Part shown: one piece after another, positions 36,581 through 47,086 of the stretch
Numbering within the stretch: position 1 is the stretch's first letter
Layout of the letters: each line of letters starts with the position of its first letter
Assembly: GCA_973895155.1 (NCBI GenBank)
Contig: OZ316895.1
Coordinates: 20,646,001-20,710,000 of the forward strand
From: Marsupella aquatica
Taxonomy: Eukaryota; Marchantiophyta
Length of the DNA stretch: 64,000 nt
Direction: 5' to 3'
Notes under the pieces: generated by a model
Told to the model about the DNA's origin: nothing
The model's database searches: none
What the model saw: the letters and a program-made list of their open reading frames with translations, nothing else
Position numbers and translations under genes: made by a program

Positions 36581-37684
36581 TCGGCTGCTGCTTCACTGTG
36601 CCTGAGACGGCATCTTGATGCTGCTTCCACTGTTCCTGATGAGACTGCATCTTGATTGAATGCCCCTCCCGGCAGCAGCTGCTTCTGCTGCATTTCATTC
36701 ATTTCTGGATTGCGGGCTCCACCCCTCTCGTTCATGCATGCAAGCACTGCTCTGGAACAATACTGTTCTACTGTCTTGCTGGGCTGGCTCACTGGCTGTA
36801 CCACCACGTCGAGTCGGTCGAGAATCGAGATGATCTCTCTTGTCTCTCTCTCTCTCTCTCTAAACACACTACAGACGCTCCCACTACACGGGAGCGACAT
36901 TTGAACGAGGAGGGCATTTGTTTCGTTGAGGCACCAGGCAGGAAGCTACTAGTAGCCACTCGAGTATCGTGGGTTCCGCAGTCAGACGATGCAGACAGAG
37001 ATCTGATTTGCTGGTCTTCTGCATCCTGCCTGGCTGCCTTCCTGGTGGCGGTCCTTTCAATCTCATTTGCTGCTCATCGCCTGCCTGTCTTCTGTTTCCT
37101 TCCTTCCCTTTCAGCTGATTTGCTGCTCTTCCTCTGGAGTCTGCAATCTTCCAGGCTTCCAGCCTTGCTCCTGTCGTTCCGTTCGATCTGATTCGCTGCT
37201 CTTGGTCTGCAACTAATTACTCTTCCTTTCTTCCTTCTGCTCTCAGTCCGCCCGCGGTCAATCTCCAAGGTCAACAACTCCAACGCACACTTCTCGCCCT
37301 CACCGAACTGCGGCTTCCTTGGATTTCGAGGACGCTTGTTACGCTGATTCGCTGCACACTGATAAAACAAACGACGCATTTCCAGCAGATCGATTCCCAA
37401 ACAAGAAACGAAGCAATAGTAATGCAATGAATACTCCCTCTCTTCCAGTCATGAAAAGGGGGTCTCAAACCTTGGAGTTGTAAAAAAAAAAAAACTATCA
37501 ATTTTGGTCACGGTTCAGCAATGTGCGGATACAGATTTTTGTGTCCGCCACATTTTTCCGTCACATTTTTCCCGTGAATCCATTGCTGACCGCGATGGGA
37601 GGATGCAACGTCTGAGACATCCTAATGGAGCCAACCAGCCTAATTTTTAAGGTTTTTTCTTTTTAGCTAGTGCCACTAGTGTGA
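36581..37684. other. Spacer with CT-rich open frames
   Basis: A 179-codon plus-strand frame at 36652-37191 and a 117-codon minus frame at 37074-37427 overlap each other. The composition is CT-rich (CTCTCTCTC near 36845) and neither shows a domain. Not called as genes. Confidence 0.3.
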
Positions 37685-37935
37685 ACTTGTGTGAAGGACA
37701 CGATGCTAGGAATATTGCTTATATAATATTTCAATTTCTGACAGTCAGATCTCCCTAGATTTAAGGTATTCCTAGATTTAAGGATGAGGTTTACATTCTG
37801 GCTAATGAGGTCTTAGCTAGGGTGGGAACTGGCTAATAGACTACAGAAAATCTGGCAACGTTTAGTCAACCGTGGCAAATAATCTATAGAAAGGTGGAAT
37901 GTAACAAAATTTAGCACTAAAAGGACACTGAAGCC
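37685..37935 (+). repeat. Interspersed repeat family, copy 3
   Basis: CTTGTGTGAAGGACACGATG, GGAATATTGC, CAGATCTCCCTAGATTTAAGG, CATTCTGGCTAATGAGG and GGTGGGAACTGGCTAATAGA, in family order. CCTAGATTTAAGG is duplicated inside this copy. Confidence 0.55.
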
Positions 37936-38227
37936 AATCTTCTCCTTTCCAAAGTTATTATGATGAGTTTTAACAAAGAATTAAAATATGGGAGGTTGTC
38001 AAACGAGAAACGAACACAAGCAAATAAACGTTTTTGATAGCAGATAATGCTTCAACAGTATATGTTATGCTCCTTAAAGAGCCAAAAGTACAATTATAAA
38101 ATTAGATAGTGCCACGCTTGTTTCTAATTTATGTTATGTTCATGTATGATATTGTTTTACTTCCAAAAGCTCTAAGCAACACTGTTCTAAAAGGTGTGAA
38201 CATCACTACAGTATTGCAATGACATGA

Positions 38228-38290
38228 TTATCTATAACACAGTGCCAAAGAACAAAATTGTCAAACAGGGAGACACGATCCCAAAAGCAG
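38228..38290 (+). repeat. Dispersed repeat, second copy
   Basis: ACAGTGCCAAAGAACAAAAT and GGAGACACGATCCCAAAAGC match 15060-15113. The 189-codon frame starting here is AT-rich, contains a (TTA)n run and is not credible as a gene. Confidence 0.5.
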
Positions 38291-40109
38291 AAGACCTGAT
38301 TATTATTACATACATGCTCTCTCACATTACTGTTAATATCCATAATATTGGTATAACACCAATAACGGCACACATAAAGATAGCCATAGAAATGGATAAT
38401 TTATGTCGTAGGTTGGGTAAGCCAACTATTAGCACGAGTGTGCCATTTAGGGTTAGTGGTTCTTTCAAAAGGAACATTATTAATATTATTTCAAAAGGAT
38501 TATTATTATTATTATTATTGGGATGGGGTCATGGGGTGGAAATCAAGCATGAGGAAAACGGCCGCTCAAAAGGGAGTATTCATTATTGCACACAAAATCA
38601 AGATGCCCATGGCAAGATAATCCTTTCAACAATTGCAATTTTAAATCTCGACAAGCACTTTTCTGCAAACACACCAAGTGTTACCAAAAGGACTTCCAGA
38701 GGATACGACAAAGATACAAGTTTAGTTATGATTCCCAAACAGTTGATTCTCAGCATTTTGCAGAAGTGGGGACCACATGAAACTTATTTGTGAAGCATAT
38801 TCAGTTCAATTATTCTTGAATATGTTGAAAATTGAATTCCAACCTCTCTCACAGTAAGGAATAAGGGTCCCATCCTTAGTCTCATCAGGTACTTTAGATT
38901 TCTATCTATTTATTTTTTGCACTCCATATATCTAAGTGACAGTTACCATAGTTCTACAAGGTCACCACCACAGCCACTTCCAACATATCTGGCAGCTTAG
39001 AATTCTTTTGCAAATCCTTACAACGTAGCATTCCATCCCTGATTCCATCCTTTAGATCCAACCCAACGCTTGATTCCCATTCCTTTATTATAAGGATACA
39101 TAAAAGGTAATATAATAAATACCATAATATATATTTAATAAAAAATAATATAACACAGGCATAACCAAACTAATTGTGTCAAATACATAAAGTGATTTGG
39201 TTGAATCAGAAGATGTAATTATATGGTCTCGAAAGTACTTGTTAAGTTGTTAGTGACCACATTTGATTCCCTCCTGATTAGCCTTCCATCAGTGAGCAAT
39301 GATAGAAGACAAAACACACCTTAGTTGTGCAGTGAAGCTGTGTGTCGATGCAAGTAAGACAAAACACACCTTATTTGTGCTGCTGCTTCAATTAATTTCA
39401 TCGCTATGATGAAACTTCCATCATTCGCTAGTGTATGGGTGTGTGCATGGCCCGCTGTAAATAGCATCATGTAAAACAATGTACAGTTGTTTGCATGGCA
39501 GCAAATCCTGAAAAGGGAGCACGTTTAAGGAGTGTGTCGAAACAAAAGCTCAAGTGTATCTGAAGTTCGAACGAACCTCGCACTCGGACATTCAATTGAA
39601 ACGTGAATCTGTAACGCAGGGCGTCAGAACTCAGAAGATTTACCCGGTGTTCTGAAAGACACAAGGAATCAAAAACGCAGAGAGTTATTTTCAATAATCG
39701 TACTTTCAATCACGAACAGTGGTTCTAATAATGGCTCGTACTCATTGTACTTGCTTCTCTAATTTCCTCCCGCCTTATAAATTGGCTTGTACTCACGTAC
39801 TCAAGGTTAATAATAGCTCCTTTCTACGGTACGTCTGGAACTTTTGAAAGCGTGTGTGCTTTTACTGTACATGGTTTTAAAGTTTCGATGGAGTATCAGA
39901 GTATCAACTCTCTCCATAGGCTGACATACGTAAGCAGATACTAAGTCGTTGAGTGCAGAACTTTCGCGGGTTCAAGGGATCGGCTGCCTGTGCCCTGTGG
40001 AGCTGACCAGTCGCTCAGGGCCTGCTTGTGCTTCACTGATTTTTTCTGCACCAACGGCAAGTATTTCAGTTTTGCTTTCCCAAAAACGAAGGGAATACAT
40101 TTTGAAGGC
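38291..40109. other. AT-rich spacer before the LINE
   Basis: A (TTA)n tract lies at 38501-38520 and an AAGACAAAACACACCTTA direct repeat near 39308 and 39356. From about 39,700 CpG content rises toward the LINE; the frame 39990-40256 may hold decayed ORF1 N-terminal sequence. Confidence 0.3.
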
Positions 40110-40131
40110 GGGAAGCTGGTGAATCTTCTAA

Positions 40132-41406
40132 ACGGACTCGAAAGCTCTGGTCACGGTCTACATTCAGAAAGGCAGCCCCGAAATCTACGAGTACATCAAA
40201 TTCGTGGTGGCACCGATTGGGCGCTTTATTCGTGCAAAACTTGCACCAGGCACTGAAGGTCATGACATTTCCGCCGTTGTTGAAACTACACTCAAAATCT
40301 TTTCAGCAAACGGTAAGCTCCAACTCAGTCGTCCAGGAATTACCACTGTCACCTTCGATTACCTAGGCAGAAATCTCCGCTGCTGTTTTTGTTTTTTGTA
40401 TAGGCATCTGGCCTCCAAGTGCACGCAACCACGCCCACCCATTTATCAGGGCCACAACTACCAATTCAACGCCCTAGGGGACGAGGCTCAACATCCAATT
40501 GCATCAACAAACTCAGCACAACAAAAGGTGCGACTGGACAGCGTGGTTTTTCACGAATACCAGGAAGCGGCTCGCAAGGCAAGGGCGGAAGCAGACTACT
40601 GGCGGGGACAAGCAGAAGAGCAGCAACAACGGGAGGAGGCAGAATTACAACATCTCGCAACCCAAGCCGCTACCCTTGACGCTGAGCAGCCGAATCGAAG
40701 TGTAAACAATCCTGCCTCATCTGTTGCTCCAAGCTCATCACGACATCAACACAATCAATCTGCACGAAGGAGACACCGGAGAACCGTCCCTCGGTCCCCC
40801 TAGCTGCGAAGCAACGACGCTAGCGGCAAAACATCTGGAGCGAGTGACAGTAAGCTTGTTGACCATCCCTCTCGGAGGGGGGACAGTGTGGAATCCAAGC
40901 TAAAACAATCAGTGGTAGCTCCCACTGCACACACTGGTACACACTCTTCTGAACACCTATCCAACTACCATAGGCGACCCCTGCGGAAGGTGTGGGTGGT
41001 GAGACCCACACAGGCTGGTGGTTCCTCTACACCACAAATTGGAGCAGTCCAACTGATCGAAGTGGAGGTGACCTCCTCTGTGACACCTGCAATCCCTCTT
41101 GAGACGGTGGCACCTCCACACCTCCCTACCGGCAGGGAAAATGTAACAATCCGAAAGTGCCCACTTTCAAGGGAATCCTCCGAAACCAACTCCGATTCCT
41201 TGCCTCTCTCAATTGGTGACGCCCAGCCTAGAGCCAAGCGACCTCGCCTGTTGGAGCCCTTACAGCGAGGTATTTATTGCCACAAGATACCCCCGTCACG
41301 CGATGTGCAAGCTGACAATTCTCACATACAACCTGCGAGGACTGGCCTCCAGGAGACGCAGACTCCGAGCCCGTTTCATCCTGGAGGGGCTACAACACAC
41401 CCCTGA
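40132..41406 (+). pseudogene. LINE ORF1 protein, one in-frame stop
   Basis: The frame is open from 40132 (after TAA 40129-40131) to 41406, broken once by TAG 40801-40803. It has no ATG near its start and earlier sequence continues in another frame (39990-40256), so a frameshift near 40100-40140 is likely. Visible features are a region like plant LINE ORF1 proteins (KFVVAPIGRFIRAKLAPGTE), a CX2CX4HX4C zinc knuckle (RCCFCFLYRHLASKC), an Ala/Glu/Arg/Gln-rich probable coiled coil (about 40535-40690), and after the stop codon a basic RAKRPR patch. Such proteins bind LINE RNA and form the RNP. The 3' end overlaps the start of ORF2 by about 100 nt in another frame. Confidence 0.75.
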
Positions 41407-44400
41407 TATAGTATGCATACAGGAGCACAAGCTGCGTGTAGGCAGGATCGACAAACTCCAAGAGGTTTGGCGCTCTGCACACTGGATTTGTGCTCCAGCG
41501 GCGGATGGAGCTCACTCCATTCGGAATGGTGGTGTACATGCTGGATTGGGAGGAATGGCAATTGCCATTACACAAAGCATTCACCAAACTGTGATTTCTG
41601 AAGGTGTTTTGGATTCCGGCCGCGCTGCTTGGTGCTGCATTGCTCACGACGGATTGAGAAGAATGGGCTTCTTGGGAATTTATGCGCCAAATTCAGCCAG
41701 AGAACGGACAGCCCTTTGGAGGGAGATTTTCAATCGGCTGGACCCATCTTTCACCTGGATCTTAATGGGAGATTTCAACAGGATAGAGCACCCTTCGGAT
41801 CATAAGGGGGGATCGGGCACAATCATTGCGGGCTGTGAAGGAAGAGCTTGGCGCCATCTCATGAGGAGGCTTCACCTTATGGACACTTTCCAGGCACAAC
41901 CTGGACACCTTCGGTACAGTTGGGATAACAAAAGGAGCTTCCGCCATGCACCTGCTATGCAGGACGCATCTACGTTAGGAGGTCGGGTGCTCCGGAGGCT
42001 CGATAGAATCTACGCTTCCAAGGGGGCTGTTAAAGATGCTTTTGACATTTCTTCCACCATCATCCCCGGAATCCCCCTATCTGACCATGCTCCGGTCCTG
42101 GCCAGGATTACCCCACTAGTGCCTCTTAAGCGCTACTCCCAGCATCGTATGAACGTCAGTCACCAGACTCGAAGCGATTATCAGGAACGCATTTCCCGCA
42201 TGTGGAAACGGGAGGAGGAATTGTGCAACAGGCGAGGGCTCACGGCCTCCAAGACACTAATCCGATGCCTTGCAAAAACACGCAAATTTGACAGGAGTTG
42301 GGGGAAAAGGAAGGCCTTGGAAAGATGCCTGAGGGAGATAACACTTCGTGCCTTGCTTACTCACGCACAACTACAACTTGAACGGGAACCACAAGACACT
42401 GCGCATCAAGCTGCACTACAGGCGGCTAAGGCGTTGTTTCATGAATTCGAAGCAGAGAAGGTCCAATGGATGGATTACATCCTTCAGTCTTGGTGGATTG
42501 GAGAGGGAGACAAATGCTCCCGACTCTTCTTCAGAACATTTAAAGGAATGGCCATGAAAAATGAGATCACTCAATTGTTTACCAAGGAGAATCGTTTAAT
42601 CAGCGACTGGGAGGGGATGGCGGCCACAACAACCAATTTTTTCAAAGAAATATTGGACCAATCGGAGGGGGCGCAGTGGGAGCCGATTTCGCGGGTCCTG
42701 GAGCTTCAACACAAACGCATCACCACGGAGGAGCAGGATTCAATAAATGAGCCATTAACGTTGGATGAGCTTAGCAGGGCAGCAGTTGCTTTGGCAAGCC
42801 ATAAATGCCCCGGTCCGGATGGGGTCCCTGTGGAATTCTTTGTGGCGCAATGGAACACGGTGGGACGCTCCCTTCTCAATGCGCTTAATCAAGGTCTGGC
42901 CGAGGGGTACTTTTCCTTTGAATACACTCGAGGTTTCATTGTCCTTCTCCGCAAGAAAGATGACCAGCGCTACTTAACCAACAAACGACCCATTACCCTG
43001 CTAAATGTGGTTCACAAGATCGGGGCGAAAGCTTTCCAACTGAGATTGATCCCAGTCCTGCAGAGATTCATTTCGCCCCAACAATTTGCTTTTCTACCAG
43101 GTCAAAACATACACCACTCTTTGATGCTGCTCAATGAAATGTTACATCACGCTAAAACATCCGGATTGGACTACATTCTGATGAAATTGGATGTCGCCAA
43201 GGCGTTCGACAAACTTGAATGGCCCTTTTTGATGTCCATAATGGAGAAAGCTGGTTTTGATGGACTCCTTATGGATTTCCTGAGAGCCACTCATGCATCG
43301 GCATCCTCTGCTATACTCCTCAACGGCCGTATGGCGGCACCCTTTGGTCTTGCCAGATCGGTTAGACAAGGCTGCCCTCTGTCTCCTCTTCTATTCCTTA
43401 TCGCTATCGATGCTCTCAATTGGATGATCAATTGGGCAGTAGACAGGGGCACTATCCAAGGCGTCAACATCCAAACCGTAGCAGTACATAATGTACACAA
43501 TCTTTACGCAGACGACCTCGCCATGCTGATCAGAGCTTACATGGAAAATGTGGAAAGCTGCAAGCGACTCCTTCAACTTTTTGGGGTGGCATCTGGGCTG
43601 GTGTGTGTATGGGAGAAAACAAAGGCAGCGTTCATTTCTCCTCGCAGAATACCCATTGAATTTAGGAGACTCCCTTGGCAGTGGGAAGACGATGCCACAG
43701 CCACGAAGCTATTAGGCATTCTGATTACTCAGAACATCTCTGAAGTCCAAATGGTCTCCTCCTTGACCGAAAAGCTTGAATCCAGATTAGACAGGGTCCG
43801 GAAGAGCTCGGGGTTGCTCATCGCCCGGGTCACAGTGGCAAATCACCTCGTCATGAGCACCTTGTGGTTTATGTTGACTATTTGGGCTGGCCAACATAGT
43901 ACCCTGGTTGCACTTCAACGAAAGATCACAACATTCGTATGGGCAGGGCAGAATACTAGAGCTCGATCGAGGGTCAATTTCGCCACAATCACAAGGCCAA
44001 AAGGCCAAGGGGGCCTTGGACTCATTTCAGTTGTAGCACAATTCAGAGCATTGGCCGGGAACTTCATTATTTGGGCACTGTCCGGAGCAGATCACCCCCT
44101 ACGTCGAATTCTCCAGCATGAGATCAAGCAGCTTTCTAAGCGGAAATGGGGAGTGGAAGATTATACCTGGGTCTTTTCGCAGTGCCACACTCTTCCACTG
44201 AATGGGTCCAAAGTGTGGACCAATGTATGCACAGGGTGGAACGTCATCAAGAAAAATCTGAGAGCTACATCTCCTGCGCATCTGGAAGGATGGAGTGACC
44301 TTCCCCTTTGGCAACCGCACATTAACCACATCCACGCAAATCAAGCCAAATGTCGGAGCAATCCACAGAGGAAAATCAGGAGGGCTGGCTTTGTTGTCAT

Positions 44401-45595
44401 GAGAGACGTCTTGGATGGGAGGGGGCAATTCATCAACTGGGAGGATGGACCTAACGCTATGCTTCCCCCAAATTGCTCCTCTGCGTATCGTAAGTTAATT
44501 GCTAACCTTCGTACTATGCCTGAGCTACACAGGAATCCTGGGGAACTTGTCCCTCTCTTCATGGAGGCCCGACTGCCATGTGGGACTCTTTACATCTGGG
44601 AATACCAGGTACCCAGACACCGCATTACGTCCCAATGGCAGTGGTTCAATGACATTGCTCACCCCAGACGTACCTTTAGGGTGGTCAATGACACTCTTCG
44701 CAAATTGGATACCATTGCTCCTCCGACAGATGTCATCTTGCACCGGGTGTTGACCAAGAACGGCAACCGAGCTTCCAACCACATGCACCGCGTTGGAAGG
44801 CCCCATGGATTGTTGGCACCTCTGTTGCAGCACGAATGGAAGGATGGACTCTCCTTTCTAGAAACTAACACCGCCCACTTACGTGAAATTCAGGCGCCAC
44901 TCAATGGAACACTCCACAAAGCGATTCACAAATGGGCCATCAGATTGAATTGGCAGCCCCACCCACAGACGCTCTGGGCTGATACATGGCTACCTTTCCG
45001 AGCTGCTACCGAGAATTGCTACTTGTGGCAACTGATTTACAGGATACCTGCAACACAGCACTGGAGGTTCCCGAGACTACCATCAACCAATCCGGCCACC
45101 TGGTGCACTCGGTGTGGCACTAACCAACAGGAAGATATCGTTCACTGCATTTGGAGCTGCAATCAGTCACAGATAGTCTGGAGGTGGGTTCATTTTGTGC
45201 TACAGCTATGTGCCTGTTCTAGGGGAAATCTTATTCACCTACAGCCAGTCCACATTTTTGTTGGGGAGCCCCTACCAGAGCATTGGGACGTCCCCATGAA
45301 GCTGTGGCATACCTTAAGGGCTATTATCTGCTGGAACTTGTGGAAGGACAGAAGTACCCAGTTCATTGAACACACCCGACCCCACCCACAAGGAGTTATC
45401 AGAAAATCTTGGCATCGACTCGGAATCTACATACGTCGTGATTGGGGCCGGATTAAGGTTCGTATCCAGGTTGGAAAGATCACTTCAAGGGAGGCGCACA
45501 ACAAGATGGCGTTTCACTATGGCACCTGGGCTGGCCTTTGGGAACTCCATGAGGAATCCCTTCAAGTCCCACCAGTACCTCCACGACCACCATGA
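41303..45595 (+). CDS. LINE ORF2: APE endonuclease, reverse transcriptase, zf-RVT
   Basis: Uninterrupted frame; from the ATG at 41303 (MCKLTILTYNLRGL) it gives 1430 residues, and the open frame extends upstream to 41213. The APE endonuclease follows at once: LTYNLRGL, DIVCIQEHKL, WILMGDFNRI, and SDHAPVLARI near 42085. RT motifs: KRPITLLNVVHKIGAKAFQ, MKLDVAKAFDKLEWPFL, RQGCPLSPLLFLIAIDAL and catalytic YADD (43505-43516). The C-terminus carries the zf-RVT finger WCTRCGTNQQEDIVHCIWSC (about 45101-45160), as in plant L1 elements. It nicks target DNA and copies the LINE RNA in place. All catalytic motifs are intact, so this copy is young; whether it can move depends on the damaged ORF1 or trans supply. 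Confidence 0.95.
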   Translation: MCKLTILTYNLRGLASRRRRLRARFILEGLQHTPDIVCIQEHKLRVGRIDKLQEVWRSAHWICAPAADGAHSIRNGGVHAGLGGMAIAITQSIHQTVISEGVLDSGRAAWCCIAHDGLRRMGFLGIYAPNSARERTALWREIFNRLDPSFTWILMGDFNRIEHPSDHKGGSGTIIAGCEGRAWRHLMRRLHLMDTFQAQPGHLRYSWDNKRSFRHAPAMQDASTLGGRVLRRLDRIYASKGAVKDAFDISSTIIPGIPLSDHAPVLARITPLVPLKRYSQHRMNVSHQTRSDYQERISRMWKREEELCNRRGLTASKTLIRCLAKTRKFDRSWGKRKALERCLREITLRALLTHAQLQLEREPQDTAHQAALQAAKALFHEFEAEKVQWMDYILQSWWIGEGDKCSRLFFRTFKGMAMKNEITQLFTKENRLISDWEGMAATTTNFFKEILDQSEGAQWEPISRVLELQHKRITTEEQDSINEPLTLDELSRAAVALASHKCPGPDGVPVEFFVAQWNTVGRSLLNALNQGLAEGYFSFEYTRGFIVLLRKKDDQRYLTNKRPITLLNVVHKIGAKAFQLRLIPVLQRFISPQQFAFLPGQNIHHSLMLLNEMLHHAKTSGLDYILMKLDVAKAFDKLEWPFLMSIMEKAGFDGLLMDFLRATHASASSAILLNGRMAAPFGLARSVRQGCPLSPLLFLIAIDALNWMINWAVDRGTIQGVNIQTVAVHNVHNLYADDLAMLIRAYMENVESCKRLLQLFGVASGLVCVWEKTKAAFISPRRIPIEFRRLPWQWEDDATATKLLGILITQNISEVQMVSSLTEKLESRLDRVRKSSGLLIARVTVANHLVMSTLWFMLTIWAGQHSTLVALQRKITTFVWAGQNTRARSRVNFATITRPKGQGGLGLISVVAQFRALAGNFIIWALSGADHPLRRILQHEIKQLSKRKWGVEDYTWVFSQCHTLPLNGSKVWTNVCTGWNVIKKNLRATSPAHLEGWSDLPLWQPHINHIHANQAKCRSNPQRKIRRAGFVVMRDVLDGRGQFINWEDGPNAMLPPNCSSAYRKLIANLRTMPELHRNPGELVPLFMEARLPCGTLYIWEYQVPRHRITSQWQWFNDIAHPRRTFRVVNDTLRKLDTIAPPTDVILHRVLTKNGNRASNHMHRVGRPHGLLAPLLQHEWKDGLSFLETNTAHLREIQAPLNGTLHKAIHKWAIRLNWQPHPQTLWADTWLPFRAATENCYLWQLIYRIPATQHWRFPRLPSTNPATWCTRCGTNQQEDIVHCIWSCNQSQIVWRWVHFVLQLCACSRGNLIHLQPVHIFVGEPLPEHWDVPMKLWHTLRAIICWNLWKDRSTQFIEHTRPHPQGVIRKSWHRLGIYIRRDWGRIKVRIQVGKITSREAHNKMAFHYGTWAGLWELHEESLQVPPVPPRPP

Positions 45596-45924
45596 GTCAC
45601 TTTGGTTGTTCAGGTTAGGAAGTTGCACTACAGACTGACTGTTTGGAGCTCTGCTCCCGCACGGATCCACTGGCAGGAACCCCGCCGGAACCTGGTCACT
45701 GGCCGGTCTTTAGGAGTGTGCTGCTCCGACTGTAGTTTCTAAATTACTTGTTTAGTTGCCCCTTATGGGCTCAGCTTTCTCCCTGGTCCCGGCCCCACCG
45801 GTTTCTGCACGCTGACCTCCGGTCCCTTGGGTTGGTGCCCTTTGTGGGCCCCCCCTTTTTGTATGTTGGCTATTTGAATGGAATTCATTTGGTTCTTTCG
45901 AGGCAAAAAAGAAAGAAAGTTTAT
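45596..45924 (+). other. LINE 3' UTR and A-rich tail
   Basis: GC- and C-rich sequence after the ORF2 stop, with words such as CTCCCTGGTCCCGGCCCC and GTGGGCCCCCCC also seen in similar form in the minus-strand LINE copy near 12960-13020. It ends in an impure A-rich tail. Confidence 0.7.
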
Positions 45925-46013
45925 GAGGAGAGCACAAGACTACAGTAGCTGTTGAATCTTCTAAATGGACTCGAAAGTTTGTGAGGAGAGCACTAGACTA
46001 CAGTAGCTGGTGA
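45925..46013 (+). repeat. 58-bp imperfect tandem next to the LINE tail, sharing 33 bp with the LINE 5' flank
   Basis: Two copies of a unit containing GAGGAGAGCAC(A/T)AGACTACAGTAGCTG, 58 bp apart. The first also carries GAATCTTCTAAATGGACTCG, matching GAATCTTCTAAACGGACTCG at 40121-40140 upstream of LINE ORF1. Confidence 0.6.
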
Positions 46014-46588
46014 AGACTTGGATCTGAGGATCTGCTTACAATAGCATCTCCAGTATGGGTCCTTTTGGGCCCACAAGTGCTACCCTGTCTCATAGCGGCT
46101 TATATTTGGAGTCATTGTAGCGTGCTAGGAACAGTAAAAAACTTCTCGCACTCACAATTATTTACTTGCATGACCTCTAATTTTATATATCCAACTGCCT
46201 GGCTTACGAGAACCTGGTGGGTAACATCCATTTTGGGGACTCCTCTTCCCGCTCCTCTTTTGGCTATTGAATTGGCTAATCATCTGGAGTCTTATAAAAA
46301 CACTAAAAATATGCAAGGCAGCAAAAATCAAAAGAAATTTTAAAGCATTATAGTGACTCACTAACAACACTTTCTCACTATCAAAATTCTTGTTTGCTTG
46401 CATTATAGGATAGCTCATATATTTGGAGAGGATACATCCCTCGTGTGTGTCCATCTGTAACTTTTTGTAGCACCTGCAATATTCACTGCCTCCTGACCTC
46501 ATTTCCTGGCGAGAAGGCGGTTGGGGGGGGGGGGTGCAATACTCCTGGACCAACCTGCATGTGAAACTACAATAGTCCAAACACAACA
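46014..46588. other. Spacer
   Basis: A G11 run is at about 46525-46535; no gene. Confidence 0.3.
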
Positions 46589-46598
46589 CGACAACAAC

Positions 46599-46777
46599 AA
46601 GAGATATGCTTAGTAGACCCCCTTCTGGAAAAATTTTGCTTAATCAACCCCCTCCATACTTTTCCCCAATCTGGACCGTTGATGGACCTTTCAATCTCAG
46701 ATCTGGACAGTTGATAGACCTCAGGGGGTTGATCAAGTAACAAGTTTCATTTTGCGGGTTGATCAAGCAAATACCTC
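46599..46777. mobile_element. TIR element, ~179 bp, 10-bp TSD
   Basis: CGACAACAAC is found at 46589-46598 and 46778-46787. Left end AAGAGATATGCTTAGTAGAC; reverse-complemented right end GAGGTATTTGCTTGATCAAC. The interior has CTGGACCGTTGATGGACC-type short repeats. The left about 64 bp recurs at 23345-23408. Confidence 0.65.
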
Positions 46778-46923
46778 CGACAACAACTGTTCACTGTTCA
46801 GGCTCGGCCAGAAAGCAGTAGATTGACTAAGTATGTGACAAGCTTGACCTTGCATGTGTTGGCCAACTGTACACAGGTAAACTCACAGGAGGGTCAAGGA
46901 GTGGAGGTCGATTTCCTGCATGA

Positions 46924-47086
46924 CTGGTGGGCTTTGGCGAGTTTTGCACATGCTGACATATTGGGGTTGTCGTGACATATAGTATTGTAGCCATAGTATA
47001 TTGAAAACGTATAAGTCACCAACAATGCATATGTGTAAGCTGCTAGCAACCAACATGCAAAAGGAAAACTCGCCAAAGCCCACCAG
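46924..47086. repeat. Inverted repeat with 22-bp perfect arms (hairpin)
   Basis: The arm at 46924-46945 (starts CTGGTGGGCTTTGGCG) is the exact reverse complement of 47065-47086. The loop is about 119 nt, and pairing continues weakly inward (TGCACATG against CATGCAAAA). No protein frame crossing it is credible. Confidence 0.6.

Larger units (their letters stand above)
40110..45924 (+). mobile_element. Nearly full-length L1-type LINE
   Basis: A non-LTR retrotransposon with ORF1 (RNA-binding, CCHC knuckle), ORF2 (APE endonuclease, RT, zinc-binding C-terminus), a GC-rich 3' UTR and an A-rich tail (AAAAAAGAAAGAAAG) ending at about 45919. The 3' UTR resembles that of the truncated copy at 12931-14010. 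The 5' end is uncertain: ORF1 has no ATG in its frame, and the sequence just upstream is repeated downstream of the tail (see the 33-bp flank entry). Confidence 0.88.

Noticed and set aside
36652-37191. 179-codon frame with hydrophobic stretches
   Set aside because: CT-rich composition produces the Leu/Ser runs; an opposite-strand frame overlaps it; no domain or splice partners.
38224-38793. 189-codon open frame
   Set aside because: AT-rich, contains a (TTA)n run giving poly-Leu, starts in a dispersed repeat and has no domain.
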